Shown here: positions 1 to 5,482 of the stretch, one piece after another | How the letters are laid out: the number at the start of each line of letters is the position of its first letter | How positions within the stretch are numbered: the stretch's first letter is position 1 | Source: Stephanodiscus triporus | Taxonomy: Eukaryota; Bacillariophyta; Thalassiosirophyceae; Thalassiosirales; Thalassiosiraceae | NCBI GenBank assembly: GCA_036939755.1 | Contig: JALLAZ010000726.1 | Coordinates: forward strand, 1 to 12,480 | Reading direction: 5' to 3' | DNA length: 12,480 nt | Notes under the pieces: model-generated | Databases searched by the model: none | Told to the model about the DNA's origin: nothing | Seen by the model: the letters and a program-made list of their open reading frames with translations, nothing else | Translations under genes and position numbers: made by a program

Positions 1-137
1 CACCCGTCTTCTGCGTATTTGCGTATTTGACTATTCCTCAAAGAAATCACAGCCTAACACCGTGATAAAATTCATACACACACTCACCCTGCACTGACTG
101 GCGCGGCGCCACCTATCAGAAATTAGAACCAACCAGC
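1..137. other. 5' flank of the RRP6-like gene
   Basis: This is the short upstream region of the first gene. It begins AT-rich and becomes GC-rich just before the start codon. I see no clear TATA box. A GC-rich near-palindrome (ggcgc...ggcgcc) lies around 101-111, but it is too ordinary to call a site. The promoter probably extends left of the window. Confidence 0.4.
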
Positions 138-3100
138 ATGGCATCCGACGCGAACTCCGCCGCCGATCGCGACGAGCACAACGACGTCGACGAGCGTCCC
201 TCCCTCCCCCGCCTCCTCGCCTCCCTTGCCCTCGGCGCCCGCTCGGTCGGCTCGCTGCCCCTCGCCCGCGAGAGGAAGAAGAACGGAGGGGGCGACGATC
301 GAGACAACGACGACGACGACGATGACGAATTCTCCTTCCGGATGTCACTTCCCGAATTCGCCGCCCTGAATGTCGAAGCCCGCAGATCGCTCTCGTCGCT
401 CCTCTGCCGCGCCCTGGATGGCGTCTCTCGATCCCATGGCGACTACGACGACGACTACGACTATGACGTGCGCGGCGACGAAGACTACGAGTTCGACGAT
501 CCGGAACTGTGGGAGCGGTGCGCCGACGCCTGCGACGCACTGTACGATCGCGTCGTCTCGTCCAGCGTCCTCGCCCCCGCCTCGGGGGGGGGGGGGGTGG
601 ACGACGAGGCGCTGTCGGCGGTGGCCGACGTCTCCCGACTCGCACGTCGCAACGCCGTCGGATCCCACGTCCGGATGATGTCCGCCCTTGTCGACATGGA
701 GAAACCGCAGGACGTGTACGAGGGATTCGTCTCGCGTCCCGTCCAAAACGATCGGATGACGCCCTTCGTGCCGTTGATAGTTCACGACGACGCGAAGCGC
801 ATGGCCCTGGACGGGGGCGCGTACAGGAGGGAGGGGCACGGCCTGGATCGGCGCGACGGTTCCGCCGGCGTCGGGACGGCGGCGGACGACGACGCGAACG
901 ACATGACACGCCGCAAATATTCCCCGGATATGATTGCGCCCTCATATCACATCGATCATCCCTACCGGGAGGAGATAGAATCGCTGGAGTATCGACCCTG
1001 GCAGATCGACGTCTCTGAAATCTCGTCAAAAAGTCCCGAGGAGATCGCGCGCGACAACAACGACGCGGGATCTTGCGACGATGGGATATGGATCGCCACC
1101 GATGAAGACCTCGACGCGCTCGTCGCCAGGATATACGACTATGGTGACGACGACGGCGGCGGCGGTGGGGGCGATGAGATTAGAGAGATCGCGCTCGACC
1201 TCGAGGCGCACTCCCATCGGACATTTGCGGGATTTGTTTGCCTGATTCAGCTGAGCATACGCCGTCCCGGCCGGTCGTCGTCGTCGTCGTCGTCGTCACC
1301 TTCGCCCTCGGACGTGTCCACGGGTGATGACTTTCTGATAGACGCCCTTGCCCTCCGACACTCAATACCTTCGCGCCTTGGCCCGATCCTATCAGATCCG
1401 AACGTAGTCAAGGTTATGCACGGCGCGGACTCCGACGTGCCGTGGCTACAGCGCGATTTCGGGTGCTACGTAGTAAACCTCTTCGACACTGGGCGGGCCG
1501 CACGTGCGCTTGGATTTCCCTCGGCGGCACTCGCGTACCTGCTGCGACGGTACGTCGGGTTTGATCCTGACAAATCGCACCAGCTTGGCGACTGGAGGAG
1601 GAGGCCGCTCCCGGACGACATGAGGAGTTACGCCGTCTCGGACACGCGGTACCTGTTGGACGTGTACGACATGCTCAGGCTGGAGCTCGAGGGCCGTTCG
1701 ACGATGGGGGGGGACGTTTCGATAGCGTCGGTGTTGGACAGGAGCAAGCGTGTCTGCCTGATACGGTACGATAAGGAGCCGTTCCGCCCCACGGGGTACT
1801 TGACCATCATGGACGGGAGTAGAAACGGCGGTCGCCACGGCCGTGCGACCGCGGGGGGCAGGGTCACGTCAGATCTGTCGTCCCAGCAGGAGGCCGCGTT
1901 GAGGTCGTTGTACGACTGGCGGGATAGGACGGCGCGACGGGAAGACGAGTCGGTGCAATACGTCTGTCCGAACGCCGCGCTCCTGCGCATCGCGAGTAAT
2001 CGGCCGGCGACGGTGGCGGCGTTGCAGCGGCTGGTGAATCCGCTGCCGCCGTTGGTGATGAGGAGGAGTCAGGAGATATTGGACGCCATCAAGGCATCGA
2101 CTTCGTCGTTTCCTTCTCCCTCTGGAGATGCGACGAAGGATGGGGCAAAGGACTCTCCGATCAAAAAGGCAACAGTCGCGAGCACGTTGACTGTTCCTGC
2201 TCCTACCCCCAGTCGAAGTCGCGAGATGCTAAGTCCGATCCTCGGAAGCGAGGCGCTCTACCAGCAAGCAGGGTGGATGTCCGAGTCGGACGATGACGAG
2301 GGGGTACCCAAATTTTTGGATGTCGATGCGGCAAATAAGGGTTATTCCTCGACGCTTTATTCGTCGCATAGCATCAAACTGTCTCCACCGTCGCTGGATG
2401 TCGATTCTGCCGCCATCGAGGATGAGGTTGGTGGGACGAATAAACCATCGCGTCGAGGGGCAGCCACGGACGGCCTCGGAACTGCCCGTGCCGCCGGTGG
2501 AACTGCATCGATCGACGAGGAAATTAAGGTGGCGAAACGCAGCGCCAACTTCGTCCACAAGGAAATGACCAAATTACCTGAAATTGGCAAGGCGGCTAAA
2601 TTTGGAAACGGTTTCAGCTTAATAGACTTGATCCGTCCCATACCGCAATTGGAAGACGTCGACTTCGATAGAGATCAGGATGATGGCGACTCGGCGGGCG
2701 GCGACGAGCCCGCCAACAACGACGACGCATCAGGGGATGATATTCCGGAGGAAGACGAGATGGTCATCCCCAAGAGCATGCGTGAGATTTACAATCTTTC
2801 CAACGCGAATCGCCGCACGGGGAAGGAGAAGTCCATCTCAAAACTCCTGCAGATTCCGGAGGGCGGTGCCAAGCAAATCCAAACGTTCAAGGAGGACGAC
2901 ATCCTGGGGGCCGAGGCGATCATTGCCTCTCGCGGCGGGCCCGGCGGGTACTTTGGCAGCAGTGGCGGCAGCAAACGTCAGAGGACGCCGCCCGGAAAAG
3001 AGGGCGATATCAAATTGATGATCAAAATGGGATGGGTGAAGGATAAGAAGGACGCTGAATCGCTGGCTGTAGTCCCCGGTGATCCGCTGCCTCCGGAAAA

Positions 3101-3353
3101 GGAAGGCAGGCATCACGCACAACAGCAAAAAAAGTCCAACAATGCCGGTGGTGGTAGTGGAAAAGGAGGGGGTGGCGGCGTAGGAGGAACACTCGACTAC
3201 TATTCTAGTATGGGTGTCGGCGTGGGAGCTTTTGACCCGAACGCCCTGCCATCGAAGAACCCTTTTTTTGCCGGCGCTGCCATGAGCGCTGCGTCCATGC
3301 TTCATGGCGGCGAGTCCAAGGGCAAGGCCCACAAAAGAAATAAGAAGCGATAA
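138..3353 (+). CDS. RRP6: RRP6/EXOSC10-type nuclear exosome 3'-5' exoribonuclease
   Basis: This is a 1071-residue single-exon gene for the catalytic exosome-associated RNase D-family exonuclease, which trims and degrades rRNA, snoRNA and aberrant transcripts in the nucleus. The N-terminal helices (about 69-200) fit a PMC2NT domain, followed by the family linker HPYREEIESL (about 274-283). The DEDDy exonuclease core is complete: D354 and E356 (ALDLEAHSH), D433 (HGADSDVPWLQRDFG), and Y498 and D502 (SYAVSDTRYLLDVY). YVVNLFDT and HQLGDWRRRPLP are further family blocks. An HRDC domain lies at about 580-652. A long acidic tail carries the conserved KSMREIYNLSNANRR (879-893) and ends in a basic, NLS-like KGKAHKRNKKR. 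Oddities are poly-Asp, poly-Gly and poly-Ser tracts, including an insertion inside the catalytic core. The start at 138 gives the full N-terminal domain. Identification is firm; the PMC2NT limits are approximate. Confidence 0.94.
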   Translation: MASDANSAADRDEHNDVDERPSLPRLLASLALGARSVGSLPLARERKKNGGGDDRDNDDDDDDEFSFRMSLPEFAALNVEARRSLSSLLCRALDGVSRSHGDYDDDYDYDVRGDEDYEFDDPELWERCADACDALYDRVVSSSVLAPASGGGGVDDEALSAVADVSRLARRNAVGSHVRMMSALVDMEKPQDVYEGFVSRPVQNDRMTPFVPLIVHDDAKRMALDGGAYRREGHGLDRRDGSAGVGTAADDDANDMTRRKYSPDMIAPSYHIDHPYREEIESLEYRPWQIDVSEISSKSPEEIARDNNDAGSCDDGIWIATDEDLDALVARIYDYGDDDGGGGGGDEIREIALDLEAHSHRTFAGFVCLIQLSIRRPGRSSSSSSSSPSPSDVSTGDDFLIDALALRHSIPSRLGPILSDPNVVKVMHGADSDVPWLQRDFGCYVVNLFDTGRAARALGFPSAALAYLLRRYVGFDPDKSHQLGDWRRRPLPDDMRSYAVSDTRYLLDVYDMLRLELEGRSTMGGDVSIASVLDRSKRVCLIRYDKEPFRPTGYLTIMDGSRNGGRHGRATAGGRVTSDLSSQQEAALRSLYDWRDRTARREDESVQYVCPNAALLRIASNRPATVAALQRLVNPLPPLVMRRSQEILDAIKASTSSFPSPSGDATKDGAKDSPIKKATVASTLTVPAPTPSRSREMLSPILGSEALYQQAGWMSESDDDEGVPKFLDVDAANKGYSSTLYSSHSIKLSPPSLDVDSAAIEDEVGGTNKPSRRGAATDGLGTARAAGGTASIDEEIKVAKRSANFVHKEMTKLPEIGKAAKFGNGFSLIDLIRPIPQLEDVDFDRDQDDGDSAGGDEPANNDDASGDDIPEEDEMVIPKSMREIYNLSNANRRTGKEKSISKLLQIPEGGAKQIQTFKEDDILGAEAIIASRGGPGGYFGSSGGSKRQRTPPGKEGDIKLMIKMGWVKDKKDAESLAVVPGDPLPPEKEGRHHAQQQKKSNNAGGGSGKGGGGGVGGTLDYYSSMGVGVGAFDPNALPSKNPFFAGAAMSAASMLHGGESKGKAHKRNKKR
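584..597 (+). repeat. G14 homopolymer inside the RRP6 coding region
   Basis: This is a run of 14 consecutive G residues encoding the Gly tract at residues 150-153 of the RRP6-like protein. The reading frame is open on both sides as written. Tracts of this kind are prone to polymerase slippage and to sequencing error. Confidence 0.9.
1275..1298 (+). repeat. TCG trinucleotide microsatellite encoding poly-Ser
   Basis: Seven in-frame TCG codons followed by TCA encode Ser380-Ser387 of the RRP6-like protein. The tract lies in the loop between the Exo I and Exo II motifs, where human and yeast homologues have a short connection. The local extension, up to SPSPSDVSTGDD, is roughly 18 residues. Confidence 0.85.
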
Positions 3354-3708
3354 CATTTAACATTTCTGTCATAACCTGCTGGTTTGTATTGTCCTGCTCT
3401 ATCTCATCGGCATCTTATCTACTACTCTGACAAACATGGCTTTGCATGGGCGTATAAAGTTCACTGACCACCCACCCATCAACAATCCAGCCATTTTCTT
3501 CCCTTATTCACCGTCTTAGTCAGAAGGCAGAAGAACGCCTGAAGAATGCTTGAAAAAAAAAAATAGGATTATTGGAAACATCAGGCCAAAAAGAATGAAC
3601 TGGCCTTAAGATATTGACTATGCTTGGCAGAAAAGTCATATGATCCTCTTACCAAGTCGTTTCTACAGAAACGTGTCAAACCCATTTTCGGTGATGATTC
3701 CCATTTCC
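3354..3708. other. Convergent intergenic region (3' ends of RRP6-like and 223-aa genes)
   Basis: This 355-bp region lies between two tail-to-tail genes and must hold both 3' UTRs and polyadenylation sites. It is AT-rich, with an A11 run at about 3553-3563 and a weak 6-bp inverted repeat (aggcca 3583-3588 / tggcct 3601-3606, 12-nt loop). I see no further gene, tRNA or mobile element here. Confidence 0.6.
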
Positions 3709-4380
3709 TCAGTTGAAGTTTTCCACCTTAAGCCGCTTCGAATAATTTGTTTCTTGGATATTCTCTAATTCCTTCGCCTTGCGCTTTGCGTCCTTCTTTG
3801 CCTTCTTAGCTGCCTTCTTAGCCTTCTTTTCCTTCTTCCTGTCCCTATTCGTTTTGTCCGCTCCTTTTTCTTCCCGTCGTTGTTGCTGATGCCGCCGCTC
3901 TTCCCGTGCCGAATCCTCTGCCTCTTCCGATTCAGCTATTAAATCATCATTCCTTTTAAACTCGTGCGTCGCGTCGGCACCATCCTTCCTCGACACGGCG
4001 GTCATCATGCCGCTCGCACTCAGGGGCTTGCCCTCCACCTCGGCACATATGGACTTGGTGATCATTCTCAGTCGTTCCAAAACGTCGTCGGATATCCCCA
4101 AGGTGGAATTGCCGTTCGCGAGTTTATCCATCTGGGCGATGAGAGCCTCCTCTTCGCGTTCCTGCCAGCTCTTGCGGTGACCCTTGCCCAAGTCGATATT
4201 CTCGTAGGTTGACTCCTCTTGTCGACTCTCGCCGTAAGCACTGCCGAAATCATCTCCCTCGCCGTAATGGCCTTGATATTGATCGATGTTGAATAGGAAG
4301 GATTTCAACAGCGACGCGGTGTCAGAGAGGGATACCCCTCGCGAGGAAATGATCCGCTCGATTTTCGGAGGTTCTTCCAT
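3709..4380 (-). CDS. Unrecognised acidic/lysine-rich probable nuclear protein, 223 aa
   Basis: I do not recognise a family. The single-exon ORF starts MEEPPKIERI and has an N-terminal part (1-120) with predicted helical segments: SLSDTASLLKSFL at 17-29 and a charged helix with WQEREEEALIAQMDKLA around 72-88. A second helical segment, SDDVLERLRMITKSICAEVEG, follows at about 97-117. The segment 146-205 is highly charged: acidic ESEEAEDSAREERR, then an almost pure Lys/Ala/Arg stretch around 182-203 that could be a nuclear localisation signal or an RNA-binding coiled coil. The gene is head-to-head with the FAM32A homologue across 234 bp and tail-to-tail with the RRP6-like gene, so a nuclear or RNA-related role is plausible, but this rests on position and composition only. 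The ATG at 4380 is the first in frame, and no splice signals are needed. It is a real gene on coding character, but its function is unknown. Confidence 0.7.
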   Translation of the reverse strand: MEEPPKIERIISSRGVSLSDTASLLKSFLFNIDQYQGHYGEGDDFGSAYGESRQEESTYENIDLGKGHRKSWQEREEEALIAQMDKLANGNSTLGISDDVLERLRMITKSICAEVEGKPLSASGMMTAVSRKDGADATHEFKRNDDLIAESEEAEDSAREERRHQQQRREEKGADKTNRDRKKEKKAKKAAKKAKKDAKRKAKELENIQETNYSKRLKVENFN

Positions 4381-4614
4381 GATTCTGGTAGAGGCGTGGA
4401 GATGGTGGTGGTTGGAGTTGTTGGAGGACGTGTGGGCAGGCGGGCCTTGTGGAGCGATTCATTCCCGCCACATTCACATGCGAGAGTAAAAAATTACTTG
4501 CCGACGAAGAACATTATTTTTTAGCGAGCGACATTCTTCTGTTTTCTTCTCACCTCTCTCGCTTCTACTAGCACTTACCTAAAAACAAAAAATCTGAGAT
4601 CTGACCGGACGACC
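4381..4614. promoter_or_regulatory. Bidirectional promoter region, 223-aa gene / FAM32A homologue
   Basis: This is a 234-bp spacer between two divergent start codons, so both 5' UTRs and promoters must lie here. It contains TTCCCGCC at 4462-4469, which matches the general E2F/DP-type consensus. The inverted pair ggcggg (4439-4444) / cccgcc (4464-4469) overlaps it. An AT-rich patch lies around 4487-4522. No canonical TATA box is evident. The promoter role follows from geometry; the motif call is inference. Confidence 0.6.
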
Positions 4615-5132
4615 ATGGCGAAGTCTGCTGGAGCGTTCACGGGTGGCAAACTCAGCCTGAAAGGAGACAAAAAAAAGCCAAAGAAAAAGACGAAGAATTC
4701 GAAGCACGGAGAATCTACTGAACGCGATAATGTGGCAAAATCGTCAGCATCGTCGGCCCAGGAGCGATCCAACCAAGCACATGGCAGCGGCAGCGACGAC
4801 GACGGATATCACGACAGCAAGAAAAATCATCATGATGGCAGCGACGACGAGGGTCTAACTGCTGCCGAGAAAAGGTCTCGTAAATTCAAAATTCAACGGG
4901 AGAGGAAGGAGATGGAGCATGTAGTCAGGTGGGTGCCGTTGTCCTATTTGTATCGCGGCTATATTTTCAGTATTTCGAAGTGCCTGACTTTCCCACTATT
5001 TTTGTCTGTACGATTTTTTTGTCTCTCGCCAGCATGAGCCATCGTGAGCGTGTGGAGCAATTCAATGAAAAACTCGGAAAGTTGACCGAGTTGAATGATA
5101 TTCCGCGGGTTAGTGCCGCTGGAAACGGATAG
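4615..5132 (+). CDS. FAM32A: FAM32A-family spliceosome-associated protein (two exons)
   Basis: Two exons, 4615-4928 and 5033-5132, join in frame (AG+C gives Ser) to a 137-residue protein. FAM32A homologues are small nuclear proteins reported as second-step splicing factors in the human spliceosome. Family marks are the N-terminal GGKLSLKGDKKKPKKK (compare LKLKGV plus a Lys run in FAM32A), an acidic linker, LTAAEKRSRKFKIQRERKEME, and the C-terminal block SMSHRERVEQFNEKLGKLTELNDIPRVS. That block matches the human C-terminus (KTHKQRVEEFNRHLDTLTEHYDIPKVS) position by position. The match runs straight across the exon junction, which confirms the splice. The acceptor must be the CCAG at 5029-5032, because reading through the intron destroys the family block. 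The length is close to the usual 110-140 residues. The gene shares a divergent promoter with the 223-aa gene. Confidence 0.91.
4929..5032 (+). other. Spliceosomal intron in the FAM32A homologue, 104 bp
   Basis: The donor is CAG|GTGGGT at 4929 and the acceptor is a pyrimidine-rich tract ending CTCGCCAG at 5032. The phase is 2. The junction is supported by continuity of the conserved FAM32A C-terminal block across it. Confidence 0.9.
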
Positions 5133-5482
5133 GAATGCTCCCTGCAGATCGGGCAAATTTGGGATTTTGAGTTAGAGTGATAAGTAATAACCGTATTTTC
5201 TTGCGTCGATACTACGTGTTCAACGCTCACTAGATACTTCAAATGCATGATCCTTTCACTTTCAGTAAACCCCCCTCTTAGTATTCATTACCATCACTTT
5301 CTAAGATGACTACGGCAGATTAGGTGGAGGAGTGAATCCTCCCTCATGTTGTGATTCTACTACGATAATAATCCATTCTGTACCTCCTCAGTTCGTTGGC
5401 TCCGAGTCACACAAAATTAGACTCGTTGTCTTATTCCAATAAGTTGTCATATCTGGTATTGACTTTATGTCCCTTCGAGCCG
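5133..5482. other. Convergent intergenic region (3' ends of FAM32A homologue and the repeat-membrane gene)
   Basis: This is 350 bp of AT-rich sequence between two tail-to-tail genes. I see no ORF of coding quality and no RNA gene. One compact hairpin, ggagga/tcctcc with a 5-nt loop, lies at 5326-5342. The right-hand end depends on whether the neighbouring minus-strand gene uses the proposed last exon. If it does not, the region runs to 5543. Confidence 0.55.
5326..5342. other. Short hairpin in a convergent intergenic region
   Basis: The inverted repeat ggagga...tcctcc forms a perfect 6-bp stem with loop gtgaa. It lies midway between two convergent 3' ends, so a 3'-end processing or termination role is possible. 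A stem this short can also arise by chance. Confidence 0.3.

Noticed and set aside
345..1018. Several other open frames of 100-170 codons on both strands within the RRP6-like gene
   Set aside because: These are shadows of GC-rich coding sequence, with biased composition and no recognisable protein features.
31..1029. A 332-codon open frame on the minus strand opposite the start of the RRP6-like gene
   Set aside because: It is almost entirely Arg/Pro-rich, as expected from the complement of GC-rich, Asp/Ala-rich codons. It has no domain, and the plus strand has a full-length conserved protein here.
3583..3606. 6-bp inverted repeat with 12-nt loop as a terminator
   Set aside because: It is too short and loosely spaced to be meaningful, and intrinsic hairpin terminators are not expected for nuclear protein genes.
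4929..5132. A separate small plus-strand gene starting with ATG in the FAM32A intron
   Set aside because: Its first 35 codons are intron sequence and only the last part is conserved. That part continues the FAM32A family block from exon 1.
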